This document shows positions 45,446 to 53,392 of a stretch of 64,000 nucleotides of DNA, in pieces. Under the pieces are notes generated by a model that was given only the letters and a program-made list of their open reading frames with translations, was not told the origin of the DNA and made no database searches. This stretch comes from G963662675 sp963662675 (GTDB taxonomy: Bacteria > Bacteroidota > Bacteroidia > Bacteroidales > Prolixibacteraceae): the NCBI GenBank assembly GCA_963662675.2, contig CAXXHP010000005.1:62001-126000 (forward strand). Reading direction: 5' to 3'. Every line of letters begins with the position of its first letter. Position 1 is the stretch's first letter. The translations under genes were made by a program, and so were the position numbers.

Positions 45446-46117
45446 TCAAGAGTAGCTTCGCTCACCAAATATTGAGCTACCAATACGTACCATCGTACTC
45501 CCTTCCTCGATAGCAATCAGGTAATCGCCTGACATTCCCATTGAAATTTCAGAAAAAGAATTCTGGTCTCCAAAAAAATCATCCTTCAATTGATGGAAAA
45601 TTAAATTGAGTTGTTTAAACTCTTTCCGAATTTGAGTTTCATCCTCAGTATATGTTGCCATTCCCATAACACCACAAACATCAACAAATTCTAATTTCTT
45701 ATATTCATCGGAGACAAGAAATGCCTTAGCCTCTGCAATATCAAGTCCAAATTTAGTCTCTTCTTCTGCAATATGAAATTGCAGTAAACAACGAATCTTC
45801 CTATTATTTTTTCGTCCTTCTTTATTTATTGCCTTCAATAACTTCAAAGAATCAACTCCGTGAATTAATCCTACAAACGGAGCAATATATTTTATTTTAT
45901 TCGTTTGTAAATGACCAATAAAGTGCCATTCAATATCTTTAGGTAACTCCTCATATTTCCTGGTTAAATCTTGCACCTTATTCTCCCCAAAAACCCGGTG
46001 CCCCATCTCATAGGCTTCTAGAATATCTGAATTAGGCTTTGTTTTTGAAACAGCAACCAGACAAATTTCTCCTTCTAACTTATTTTTTATCGTTATAATA
46101 TTCTCTGCAATTCCCAT
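45446..46117 (-). CDS. yggS: YggS/PLPBP family pyridoxal-phosphate homeostasis protein
   Basis: A 223-residue fold-type III PLP-binding protein. K26 in LVAVSKTKP is the expected Schiff-base lysine, and HRVFGENKVQDL, WHFIGHLQTNKIKYI, FGLDI, GMATYTED and SEISMGMSGDYLIAIEEGST follow, with the terminal VRIGSSIFG. Such proteins buffer PLP in the cytoplasm and have no known catalytic activity. It has a -7 box upstream (46137-46144) and is followed by the DHODH-like gene. It diverges from pabB. Confidence 0.93.
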   Translation of the reverse strand: MGIAENIITIKNKLEGEICLVAVSKTKPNSDILEAYEMGHRVFGENKVQDLTRKYEELPKDIEWHFIGHLQTNKIKYIAPFVGLIHGVDSLKLLKAINKEGRKNNRKIRCLLQFHIAEEETKFGLDIAEAKAFLVSDEYKKLEFVDVCGVMGMATYTEDETQIRKEFKQLNLIFHQLKDDFFGDQNSFSEISMGMSGDYLIAIEEGSTMVRIGSSIFGERSYS

Positions 46118-46136
46118 ATTTTTCTCTATTGATGTA

Positions 46137-46144
46137 CAAATCTA
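46137..46144 (-). promoter_or_regulatory. -7 box (TAGATTTG) for yggS
   Basis: On the minus strand TAGATTTG lies 20 bases before the yggS ATG, giving a leader of about 15 bases. The nearest TTG upstream is 24 bases away, longer than usual. Confidence 0.4.
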
Positions 46145-46231
46145 CAAAAGCATAATATAATCTGTCGCCAATTTAAAAGTTTTTTCATGCCGCAAAATTC
46201 ATGCATAAGAATCCCATGCCTAGCTTTTTTT

Positions 46232-46239
46232 TATCTTTG
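46232..46239 (+). promoter_or_regulatory. -7 box (TATCTTTG) directly before pabB
   Basis: TATCTTTG ends only 7 bases before the pabB ATG at 46247. If it is used, the message would be nearly leaderless. No -33 TTTG is in place. Confidence 0.45.
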
Positions 46240-46246
46240 CAAGCTC

Positions 46247-47221
46247 ATGGAGAATAATAGAAAGCAAGTTTTTATAAAAATGAATGAGTTGGGTAGAAAA
46301 AGGCAACCATTTATTTTTCTGTTTGATTTTGACCTGAATAACACTGTTCTATTGGATTGGGAAGAAGCCAAGGATAAGCTGCTATGGCAGACGCCACACA
46401 ACAGCAACTCCCTCCCCATTGAGGATTCTACAAAACCATTAAAATGGGAGATAATGCCCGTATCTTATGGGAGATATGAGAAAGCATTCGGTCTGGTACA
46501 AAGCCACATTCATAATGGCGATAGCTATTTGTTAAATCTAACTATGCCCACCAAGATAGAAACCAATCATTCACTCGAAGAGATATTTCACATGAGCAAG
46601 GCTAGCTACCGTATCTTCTTAAAAAATGAATTTGTATGTTTTTCCCCTGAAACTTTTGTCCGGATTGAAAATGGAGAAATCTCATCATTCCCCATGAAGG
46701 GAACAATTGACGCCAATCTACCTGATGCGGAAAAGCGTTTAAAAACCGACACAAAAGAGCTGGCAGAACACAACACCATCGTCGACCTGATTAGGAATGA
46801 TTTGAGTAGGGTTTCTGAAAAAGTTGAGGTTAGAAGATTTTGTTACATCGATAAGATTAGGTCGAACAAAACGGATCTTCTTCAAATGAGCTCAGAAATT
46901 ACAGGTGAATTACCTGAAAACTATCACGAACATTTGGGAGACATTTTTGAGCAATTGCTTCCTGCCGGGTCAATAAGTGGAGCTCCGAAAAAAAGGACTA
47001 TTGAAGTAATCAAAAAAGCAGAAAAATACGACAGAGGATACTACACCGGTATTTTTGGAGTCTTTGATGGAGTGAATATTGACAGTTGCGTCCTTATCCG
47101 ATATCTTGAAAAAGATCAGAATCAGCTTATTTTTAAAAGTGGAGGTGGAATAACCCATTTAAGTCAATGCGAAAGCGAATATCGAGAGATGGTAAAAAAA
47201 GTATATGTGCCAATTACTTGA
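46247..47221 (+). CDS. pabB: aminodeoxychorismate synthase component I PabB
   Basis: A 324-residue chorismate-utilising enzyme that makes aminodeoxychorismate, the precursor of p-aminobenzoate and folate. I start at 46247 (MENNRKQVFIKMNELG), because the 20 upstream codons are unlike the family and the -7 box lies inside them. Motifs: HNGDSYLLNLTMPT, FCYIDKIRSNKTDLLQMSSE, VDLIRNDLSRVSEKV, PAGSISGAPKKRTIEVI and GYYTGIFGVFDG. The N-terminal part is short, as in other Bacteroidota PabB. Its end overlaps pabC by 17 bases. Confidence 0.9.
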   Translation: MENNRKQVFIKMNELGRKRQPFIFLFDFDLNNTVLLDWEEAKDKLLWQTPHNSNSLPIEDSTKPLKWEIMPVSYGRYEKAFGLVQSHIHNGDSYLLNLTMPTKIETNHSLEEIFHMSKASYRIFLKNEFVCFSPETFVRIENGEISSFPMKGTIDANLPDAEKRLKTDTKELAEHNTIVDLIRNDLSRVSEKVEVRRFCYIDKIRSNKTDLLQMSSEITGELPENYHEHLGDIFEQLLPAGSISGAPKKRTIEVIKKAEKYDRGYYTGIFGVFDGVNIDSCVLIRYLEKDQNQLIFKSGGGITHLSQCESEYREMVKKVYVPIT

Positions 47222-47801
47222 AACTATAAAACTAGAAAACGGGAAACTGTTCAACCTAAGTTATCATAGCCAACGGATGAATGCGGCTCGGGCTGAAATT
47301 TTTGATACAATAGAACCTATTTCTTTAGACGATTGCATCATCACCCCTAAAGAATTCAAAGCAGGTCTTTTCCGTTGTCGAATTACTTACAGTCATGAAA
47401 TTGAAAAAATCGAATTTATTCCTCAAAACATAAGGCAATTTAAAAAGCTAAAAACAGTCTTTCAAAATGAAATTGATTATCATTTAAAGTATGCAGACAG
47501 AAGGCTATTGAACGATCTTTTTGCCAAGCGTGGTGACGCGGACGAAATTATCATCATTAAAAATGGAATGGTTACAGACTGTACAATTGGGAATCTGGTT
47601 TTTTGGAACGGCAAACGTTGGGAAACTCCAGATACACCGCTATTAAAAGGGACACAAAGACAATCTTTATTAGATAAGAAATTAATTTTTGAGCAAAAAA
47701 TATCGACATACGATCTAGAGAAGTACTCTCAAATCGGAATAATAAATGCTTTTTTCGACCTTAAAAGTATGCCAATCATTCAGATTGGAAATATTTCATG
47801 A
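47205..47801 (+). CDS. pabC: aminotransferase class IV, probable aminodeoxychorismate lyase PabC
   Basis: A 198-residue class IV PLP enzyme, short for the family. It contains FNLSYHSQRMNAARAEIF, FKAGLFRCRITYSHEI, and LLNDLFAKRGDADEIIIIKN followed by GMVTDCTIGNLVFWNGKRWE, the class IV signature, then TPLLKGTQRQSLL. Its overlap with pabB (17 bases) and the pathway make 4-amino-4-deoxychorismate lyase the likely activity. The PLP lysine cannot be placed with certainty. The next small ORF starts inside its stop codon (ATGA). Confidence 0.85.
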   Translation: MCQLLETIKLENGKLFNLSYHSQRMNAARAEIFDTIEPISLDDCIITPKEFKAGLFRCRITYSHEIEKIEFIPQNIRQFKKLKTVFQNEIDYHLKYADRRLLNDLFAKRGDADEIIIIKNGMVTDCTIGNLVFWNGKRWETPDTPLLKGTQRQSLLDKKLIFEQKISTYDLEKYSQIGIINAFFDLKSMPIIQIGNIS

Positions 47802-47974
47802 ATAAAAAAAAACACCCCTATACCTACTCTATTTCAGGAAGATACCTCCCAAGACAACTCTCTCTAATATTATTTTTCACACTGATGCTATCCAACCTGT
47901 TTTTTTATTGCTTCATTTTCGTACTTTTCTCCAAAATTATAAACGTCAAACAAGATAAATCAAAGTCTCATTAG
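47798..47974 (+). CDS. 58-aa single-span membrane peptide coupled to pabC
   Basis: An open frame of 58 codons that starts in the ATGA overlap with the pabC stop. It encodes a basic N-terminus (MNKKKHPYTYSISGRYLPRQ), one hydrophobic span of about 25 residues (LSLILFFTLMLSNLFFYCFI and on) and a basic C-terminus (KQDKSKSH). The start overlap and the balanced charge around the span favour a real gene. I recognise no family. It could be a small membrane partner of a neighbouring product, or simply carried in the operon. Confidence 0.5.
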   Translation: MNKKKHPYTYSISGRYLPRQLSLILFFTLMLSNLFFYCFIFVLFSKIINVKQDKSKSH

Positions 47975-47999
47975 GCTTGAAGTTTTGGAGGATAACTAA

Positions 48000-48356
48000 A
48001 TGGGAATCAGCAACAAACCGCGAGTAATAAAAGATTACGAAAAACTAGACGAAGAAATCAAAGAGCAGATTAAGCTCGTTTATCCAAATGGATACAGTCA
48101 AAACCTGATCACCTTTAACAACAAGGATGGACGACTGGTAAGTGCATTACCTTTTGAGACAGATGAAAAGTATTATTTGGTCAGAATGACTACTCAGGAA
48201 GCAATTGACATCATCAGTGATGATGATGATTATGATGATGATGGTACGCTGAAAGATGAATCACGAGAAGAATATGCAGATAAGCATTCCGATCTTGATT
48301 ATATACCCGATAATATTGCGGACGAAGAATCTTTCGATGATGACAAAGATGATTAA
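48000..48356 (+). CDS. small acidic protein of unknown function, Bacteroidota-type
   Basis: A 118-residue protein with an ordered first half (KPRVIKDYEKLDEEIKEQIK, LVYPNGYSQNLITFNNKDG, ALPFETDEKYYLVRM) and a very acidic second half with a run DDDDYDDDG and an end of many Asp. GGAGG lies 8-12 bases before the ATG, an unusually good Shine-Dalgarno site for this window. I have seen such proteins in Bacteroidota only as uncharacterised. A terminator at 48368 follows. Confidence 0.75.
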   Translation: MGISNKPRVIKDYEKLDEEIKEQIKLVYPNGYSQNLITFNNKDGRLVSALPFETDEKYYLVRMTTQEAIDIISDDDDYDDDGTLKDESREEYADKHSDLDYIPDNIADEESFDDDKDD

Positions 48357-48367
48357 TCTATAGTGAT

Positions 48368-48415
48368 AAAAAAGAAAAGCCGTTTTCTATTTGTAGAAAA
48401 CGGCTTTTCTTTTTT
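48368..48415. terminator. perfect bidirectional terminator between the acidic protein gene and hisS
   Basis: A stem of 22 bp without mismatch (48368-48389 with 48394-48415), GC-rich in the middle, A/T runs outside, 4-base loop. It serves both convergent genes. Confidence 0.88.
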
Positions 48416-48441
48416 ATATCAATAAAGTCTTCAAATAAAAT

Positions 48442-49806
48442 TTATTCAGAAAGAATTTGAATTAATTCTTCAGGAGTAATTAATTTTTGTTCCCCCGATT
48501 TCATGTTTTTCAAGTTGACCTTTCCTTCGGCTATCTCCTGCTCGCCAACCATAACGGCAAAAGCAATATTTTTTCGATCTGCCCAGGTCATCTGCTTTTT
48601 GATTTTAGCTGCTTCAGGAAATATTTCAGCATTAACCCCAGCTCTACGCAATTCTCCAAGGATAGGCAAACAAAACGCTTCCTCCTTCTCTCCAAAGTTG
48701 ATAAATAGCACTTTGGTAGAAGCAATTGCATCTTCAGGGAACAACTTCAGTTGATTCATTACATCATAAATACGATCGGCACCAAAAGATACGCCAACCC
48801 CTGAAACATCCGACATTCCAAAAATACCAGTCAGGTCATCATATCTCCCTCCACCACAAATACTGCCTATCTTTACATCTTTAGCTTTCACTTCAAAAAT
48901 AGCCCCGGTGTAGTAATTTAGGCCACGAGCAAGTGTCAAATCCAACTCCACCTCTGTATTTAGATCTACAGTGTTGAAATAAGAGAACAAAGTACGAACC
49001 TCACCAATGCCTTTTAGTCCAACAGAAGACCCAGAAAGCTCTGTTTCCAACTGATTGAGTTTTTCTTCGGTTGTTCCATTTAATCCCAATATTGGTTGCA
49101 ATTTGGAAACTGCCTCCTGCGAAATTCCTTTCTCAAGCATTTCTGCATTTACCTTCTCCAAACCAATTTTATCGAGCTTATCAATAGCAACGGTAATATC
49201 CACCATGCGTTCAGCTTCACCAATTGCCTCCGCAATACCAGCCAAAATCTTCCTGTTATTAATCTTAACAACAGTCTTAACCTGTAGCTTGGTAAAAACA
49301 TCATTTATTATTTGAACCAGTTCGAATTCATTCAATAGGGAATTACTACCAACAATATCAACATCACATTGAAAAAATTCACGATAGCGCCCTTTTTGTG
49401 GACGATCAGCGCGCCAAACAGGTTGTATTTGATAGCGTTTAAAAGGAAACGAAATATCACTTCTGTATTGCACCACATAACGGGCAAAAGGAACAGTCAG
49501 ATCATAGCGCAGACCTTTCTCTGAAATCAAAGAGGTTAACTGTGTGCTTTTCCTCTGCATTAAATCGCTTTCATTAACTTTTGAAATAAAATCTCCAGAA
49601 TTCAAGATCTTAAACAATAGCTTATCTCCTTCTTCACCGTACTTACCCATCAATGTTGATAGGTTTTCCATAGCAGGAGTTTCAATTGGTTGAAAACCAT
49701 ATAACTTAAATACAGACTTTACTGTGTCGAAAATATAGTTCCTGCGAGCCATTTCGAGAGGAGAGAAATCGCGAGTTCCTTTGGGAATTGAAGGTTTTTG
49801 AGCCAT
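48442..49806 (-). CDS. hisS: histidyl-tRNA synthetase HisS
   Basis: A 454-residue class II aminoacyl-tRNA synthetase that charges tRNA-His. I start at 49806 (MAQKPSIPKGTRDFSPLEMA), not at an ATG 14 codons upstream, because the family begins there and the promoter lies inside the longer frame. Motifs: PAMENLSTLMGKYGEEGDKL, YDLTVPFARYV, FKRYQIQPVWRADRPQKGRY, RGLNYYTGAIFEVK, GSICGGGRYDDL and SGVGVSFGADRIYDVM, then the anticodon-binding domain. Complete. Confidence 0.95.
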   Translation of the reverse strand: MAQKPSIPKGTRDFSPLEMARRNYIFDTVKSVFKLYGFQPIETPAMENLSTLMGKYGEEGDKLLFKILNSGDFISKVNESDLMQRKSTQLTSLISEKGLRYDLTVPFARYVVQYRSDISFPFKRYQIQPVWRADRPQKGRYREFFQCDVDIVGSNSLLNEFELVQIINDVFTKLQVKTVVKINNRKILAGIAEAIGEAERMVDITVAIDKLDKIGLEKVNAEMLEKGISQEAVSKLQPILGLNGTTEEKLNQLETELSGSSVGLKGIGEVRTLFSYFNTVDLNTEVELDLTLARGLNYYTGAIFEVKAKDVKIGSICGGGRYDDLTGIFGMSDVSGVGVSFGADRIYDVMNQLKLFPEDAIASTKVLFINFGEKEEAFCLPILGELRRAGVNAEIFPEAAKIKKQMTWADRKNIAFAVMVGEQEIAEGKVNLKNMKSGEQKLITPEELIQILSE

Positions 49807-49818
49807 AAGTATATTAAT

Positions 49819-49833
49819 GCATTCGTTGAATGC
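49819..49833. other. inverted repeat at the hisS transcription start
   Basis: GCATTC/GAATGC arms (49819-49824 and 49828-49833) with a 3-base loop sit between the -7 box and the hisS start codon. It could be a small operator or leader hairpin, or chance. Confidence 0.3.
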
Positions 49834-49835
49834 TG

Positions 49836-49865
49836 CAAAAATAAGCAAAAACAGCAGGTCTTCAA
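49836..49865 (-). promoter_or_regulatory. promoter of hisS
   Basis: On the minus strand TTG (49863-49865) and TATTTTTG (49836-49843) are 19 bases apart, a good fit to the Bacteroidota promoter. The leader would be about 25 bases. Confidence 0.6.
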
Positions 49866-49910
49866 GTCACAATGGAAATATTCGCATTCAATCGGAAATA
49901 ATCTGTGACA

Positions 49911-50264
49911 TTAATTGACGAATCGGATATTAAAAGGATATCGGTAAAACTCGCCCTGATTGGCTTTTAAAGCCCCAACTATTGTAAAAACGAGAGAAAA
50001 GAGTCCAACGATAGCCAACAGCGCAATCCCAATTAAAACAATAACCAGAATACCCGATACTATTATTAAAATTGTCATTGTAATCTGAAAATTTAGAGCT
50101 TCCTTCCCCTGATCGTCAACAAAATCATACTCTTGCTTTTTCATTGAATAAATAACTAGAGGACCAATAATATTTCCAAATGGGATAATTGCACCCGCCA
50201 AGGCTGAGAGGTGACAAAACATTCCCCACATTCTTTCATCAGGATTATCAACAATTCGCTCCAT
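49911..50264 (-). CDS. DUF4870 membrane protein
   Basis: A 117-residue protein with the DUF4870 layout: RMWGMFCHLSALAGAIIPFG (first segment), then IGPLVIYSMKKQEYDFVDDQ, GKEALNFQITMTILIIVSGI and a last segment of about 25 hydrophobic residues, ending NPFRYPFNIRFVN-like (YRYPFNIRFV). Three to four membrane segments. Function is unknown. It has its own promoter (50308-50340). Confidence 0.85.
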   Translation of the reverse strand: MERIVDNPDERMWGMFCHLSALAGAIIPFGNIIGPLVIYSMKKQEYDFVDDQGKEALNFQITMTILIIVSGILVIVLIGIALLAIVGLFSLVFTIVGALKANQGEFYRYPFNIRFVN

Positions 50265-50307
50265 ATTCCAAAGTTTTTATGCAAGGTATGGAAGTTCCAG
50301 ATTAATT

Positions 50308-50340
50308 CAAAACTACGAATACGTCCTAAATAGATGCAAA
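50308..50340 (-). promoter_or_regulatory. promoter of the DUF4870 gene
   Basis: On the minus strand TTTG (50337-50340) and TAGTTTTG (50308-50315) are 21 bases apart, matching the consensus. The start codon is 44 bases downstream of the box. Confidence 0.6.
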
Positions 50341-50369
50341 ATAGGGCAATACAATTAGTACTGCCCTAT
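50341..50369 (-). terminator. terminator-like hairpin after the secreted-protein gene
   Basis: An 8-bp stem (50341-50348 with 50362-50369, ATAGGGCA arms) has a 13-base loop and a short T stretch after it on the minus strand. It lies 27 bases past the stop of the gene at 50396 and abuts the DUF4870 promoter. Confidence 0.55.
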
Positions 50370-50395
50370 CGTATACGTAACATTAAAAAGACTTC

Positions 50396-50956
50396 TTATT
50401 GTGAATTTTGCTGGAAATTCTTATCAAACTCTTGGAAAAAGAGCTCCATATCACCCTTCGATATAAATGGACTCTCTCTTAGAAATTCGGGAGCTAGAGT
50501 ATCTCCTTTAAAAAATAAATCAAATGAGTTCATCATTTTTTCTCTATAATATTCAAGATATGAAGATTCCTTTTCATGAAGAGACCCCATAATACTATCA
50601 CTAAACTCCCCAAAAAATGAATCATAAAAGTTATTATCCATTCCTGAGAATAATTTATCAAAATCAAAGAATGGATTAACATTCACCGTTGATGTGTCTC
50701 TAGAAAGGTCAGAAAGCCCACTGCCCCAAAACCCATCTATTCCCCTTAAAATGGCTTCTATGTCTACCGGATTAAGTGTAGAGTTAGATGACCAACGTCT
50801 AACATAGGTTGAATCATAAAGAATAAGATTGCCCTTGTCATCATATTCCTTGTTCACCATAACATGCTCATCGGGCAAAAAATCCTCTGACTTTTCCTGA
50901 GAAAAACTCATGTATGCAGCAAATACCAGTATCATGAATAGCAATAACTTTTTCAT
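50396..50956 (-). CDS. exported protein of unknown function
   Basis: A 186-residue protein with a signal peptide (1-20, ending SFSQ). The rest is polar and acidic, with motifs DFLPDEHVMVNKEYDDKGNL, NLILYDSTYVRRWSSN and repeated FDKLFSGM/FFGEF/LFFKGD stretches; the end is FFQEFDKNFQQNSQ. No domain or catalytic residue is recognised, and no lipobox. It lies 174 bases after ettA on the same strand. A periplasmic location is all the sequence supports. Confidence 0.65.
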   Translation of the reverse strand: MKKLLLFMILVFAAYMSFSQEKSEDFLPDEHVMVNKEYDDKGNLILYDSTYVRRWSSNSTLNPVDIEAILRGIDGFWGSGLSDLSRDTSTVNVNPFFDFDKLFSGMDNNFYDSFFGEFSDSIMGSLHEKESSYLEYYREKMMNSFDLFFKGDTLAPEFLRESPFISKGDMELFFQEFDKNFQQNSQ

Positions 50957-51130
50957 TGATAAATATTTTTAACATTTACAATTGGCTTTCCTTAGATTAT
51001 AGCAAACGAATCATCACGCCAAATAATCAATAAACTTCTGCTCAAAGATAATATCCAAGAATGTGAAAAATTGTGAATACATATTAAATAAACTAACTAC
51101 GAAGCATTTGTATATCCGCGAAATAAGATA

Positions 51131-52816
51131 CTACTTCACCAATTTTTTATACTTTATTCTTTTAGGACCTTCATCACCCAGTCGTTTTTTCTTGTTTTCC
51201 TCATATTCAGAATAGCTCCCCTCAAAATAAAAGGCACGAGACTCTCCCTCAAAAGCCAAGATATGTGTTGCAATGCGGTCAAGAAACCAACGGTCGTGAG
51301 ATATCACGACTGCACATCCTGCAAAATTCTCCAACCCTTCCTCCAATGCCCTTAATGTGTTTACATCAATGTCATTTGTTGGCTCATCTAGCAACAATAC
51401 ATTCCCTTCTTCTTTTAAAGCCATAGCTAGATGCAATCGGTTACGCTCTCCTCCTGATAAAACGCCACATTTTTTTTCCTGATCTGAACCTGAAAAATTG
51501 AATCGAGAAACATAAGCTCTTGCATTCTCCTGTCTTCCTCCCATTGGAATTAAATCATTGCCATCAGAAATAACTTCAAAAACTGATTTATTGGGATCAA
51601 TTGCGGCATGAGACTGATCAACGTAAGCTAATTTCACAGTTTCCCCAACTTCAAAAGTGCCTTTATCTGCATCTAATTGCTTCATAATCAGCTTAAACAA
51701 TGTGGTTTTACCGGCACCATTTGGTCCAATAATACCAACAATCCCATTTGGAGGAAGCACAAAATCCAATCCCTCAAATAACAAACGGTCACCAAATCCT
51801 TTTGAAACGTCATGCGCCTCAATCACTTTGTCACCTAGACGAGGTCCATTAGGAATATATATCTCCAACTTTTCCTCCTTTTGCTTTACATCCTGGCTCA
51901 GCAACTGATCGTATGCATTCAAACGCGCTTTAGATTTGGCTTGACGTGCTTTGGGTGACATTCTTATCCATTCGAGCTCATGCTCCAACGTTTTTCGCCT
52001 CTTCGAATGTTGCTTTTCTTCCTGTGCCAAACGTTTTGATTTCTGGTCTAACCAAGAGGAATAATTCCCTTTCCAAGGAATACCCTCTCCTCTATCAAGC
52101 TCAAGTATCCATCCAGCAACATTATCAAGGAAATAGCGGTCGTGAGTGATGCAAATTACCGTTCCTTTGTACTGCTGCAAATGTAACTCTAGCCATTGAA
52201 TTGATTCTGCATCCAAATGGTTCGTTGGCTCATCAAGCAAAAGCACATCTGGTTCTTTTAACAACAACCGACACAAGGCTACCCGACGTCTCTCTCCTCC
52301 AGAAAGCTCACTCACGTATTGTTCCCCTGGAGGACAACGCAACGCATCCATAGCTCTTTCTAGTTTCGTTTCAAGGTTCCATGCATCGTGTTGATCAATT
52401 TTATCCTGTAGTTTTGATTGCTCAGCAATCAATGAATCCATCTTGTCAGGATCTTCCATTACATCAGGATCAGCAAATTTTAGATTCACCTCTTCATATG
52501 CTTTCAAAACATCAACAACTTCCTGTACCCCTTCCTCTATAATTTCTTTAACAGTTTTGGAGTCATCCAAATGAGGCTCTTGCTCTAAATACTCGACACT
52601 ATAACCTGGAGAAAAAACAACTTCACCCTGATATGATTTTTCAATACCAGCAATGATTTTTAACAATGTTGATTTCCCGGAACCATTTAATCCAATGATC
52701 CCTATTTTAGCTCCAAGAAAAAAGGAAAGAGAAATGTCCTTTATAACTTGTTTTTGTGGAGGAAAGGTTTTATTAACCTTGTACATCGAAAAAATAATCT
52801 TTTTATCGTCAGACAT
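51131..52816 (-). CDS. ettA: ABC-F ATPase EttA (energy-dependent translational throttle)
   Basis: A 561-residue ABC-F protein with two ATPase domains and no membrane part. N-domain: GLNGSGKSTLLKII, LSGGERRRVAL, DEPTNHLDAES. C-domain: GPNGAGKTTLFKLI, LSGGERNRLHLAM, DEPTNDIDVNTL. Between them lies the EttA-type linker (RRKTLEHELEWIRMSPKARQ, AKSKARLNAY). In E. coli EttA binds the ribosomal E site and couples translation to ATP/ADP. The first ATG is used (MSDDKKIIFSMYKVNK). A -7 box lies upstream at 52882-52889. Confidence 0.93.
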   Translation of the reverse strand: MSDDKKIIFSMYKVNKTFPPQKQVIKDISLSFFLGAKIGIIGLNGSGKSTLLKIIAGIEKSYQGEVVFSPGYSVEYLEQEPHLDDSKTVKEIIEEGVQEVVDVLKAYEEVNLKFADPDVMEDPDKMDSLIAEQSKLQDKIDQHDAWNLETKLERAMDALRCPPGEQYVSELSGGERRRVALCRLLLKEPDVLLLDEPTNHLDAESIQWLELHLQQYKGTVICITHDRYFLDNVAGWILELDRGEGIPWKGNYSSWLDQKSKRLAQEEKQHSKRRKTLEHELEWIRMSPKARQAKSKARLNAYDQLLSQDVKQKEEKLEIYIPNGPRLGDKVIEAHDVSKGFGDRLLFEGLDFVLPPNGIVGIIGPNGAGKTTLFKLIMKQLDADKGTFEVGETVKLAYVDQSHAAIDPNKSVFEVISDGNDLIPMGGRQENARAYVSRFNFSGSDQEKKCGVLSGGERNRLHLAMALKEEGNVLLLDEPTNDIDVNTLRALEEGLENFAGCAVVISHDRWFLDRIATHILAFEGESRAFYFEGSYSEYEENKKKRLGDEGPKRIKYKKLVK

Positions 52817-52881
52817 ATTCTTGTTTTACATTATTTCAACTAATCTATGATTCGAGCTATCCAAGTCGAAAGCTCAGTTAG

Positions 52882-52889
52882 CAAAAGTA
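52882..52889 (-). promoter_or_regulatory. -7 box (TACTTTTG) for ettA
   Basis: On the minus strand TACTTTTG matches TAnnTTTG 65 bases before the ettA ATG. No matching TTTG was found 19-21 bases further up. Confidence 0.4.
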
Positions 52890-52951
52890 AATGATTTTTG
52901 CTTTGAATATCCCTAAATTAGTCCAGATATTAATCTAATAAAAAACCAGCT

Positions 52952-53314
52952 TTGAGAATATTAGTTGTCGATGATAATCCCATCAACCAAAAAATTGTTC
53001 AATTTACATTTAGAAAGACTTTTGATGTTGATACTGCAGATGATGGAGAAGAGGCTGTAAAAAAAGCATCTCATAACATATATGACTTAATCATCATGGA
53101 TTTATGCATGCCTGTAATGGATGGTGCCGAAGCCACAATGAGAATCCGTCAATTAGAAAGTAATGCTGACCGAAATACTCCCATTTTAGTTTATACGACT
53201 AGCAATATTGAAAATGACCGAATCCGATGTATGAAACATGGGGCTAATGAATATTTGGTAAAACCTGTTAAAGCATCGATACTGCAAGAAAAAGTCAATT
53301 GTTTTTTCAAATAA
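52952..53314 (+). CDS. stand-alone response-regulator receiver protein, TTG start
   Basis: A 120-residue single receiver domain: acidic pocket DD (7-8), phospho-acceptor D50 in IIMDLCMPVMDG, Thr in LVYTTSNI and Lys in EYLVKPVKA. No output domain. The start is TTG at 52952; there is an in-frame stop seven codons upstream and no in-frame ATG between, so a non-ATG start is required for the full fold. No kinase gene is adjacent; the TPR kinase at 9186 is 40 kb away. It ends at the rplQ-side terminator. Confidence 0.85.
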   Translation: MRILVVDDNPINQKIVQFTFRKTFDVDTADDGEEAVKKASHNIYDLIIMDLCMPVMDGAEATMRIRQLESNADRNTPILVYTTSNIENDRIRCMKHGANEYLVKPVKASILQEKVNCFFK

Positions 53315-53341
53315 AATTCTAAATCCAATTTTATCAAACAT

Positions 53342-53373
53342 AAAAAAAGCTGATCTTGTAGATCAGCTTTTTT
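53342..53373. terminator. bidirectional terminator after rplQ and the receiver gene
   Basis: A GCTGATC/GATCAGC stem (53349-53355 with 53361-53367) has an A-run before and a T-run after it. It ends the ribosomal protein operon on the minus strand and the receiver gene on the plus strand. Confidence 0.88.
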
Positions 53374-53392
53374 ATATTTAAGAATAATTTAT

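Noticed and set aside
48220..48245. GATGAT-rich run as a microsatellite
   Set aside because: It encodes the Asp run of the acidic protein and is in frame; no sign of expansion beyond it.
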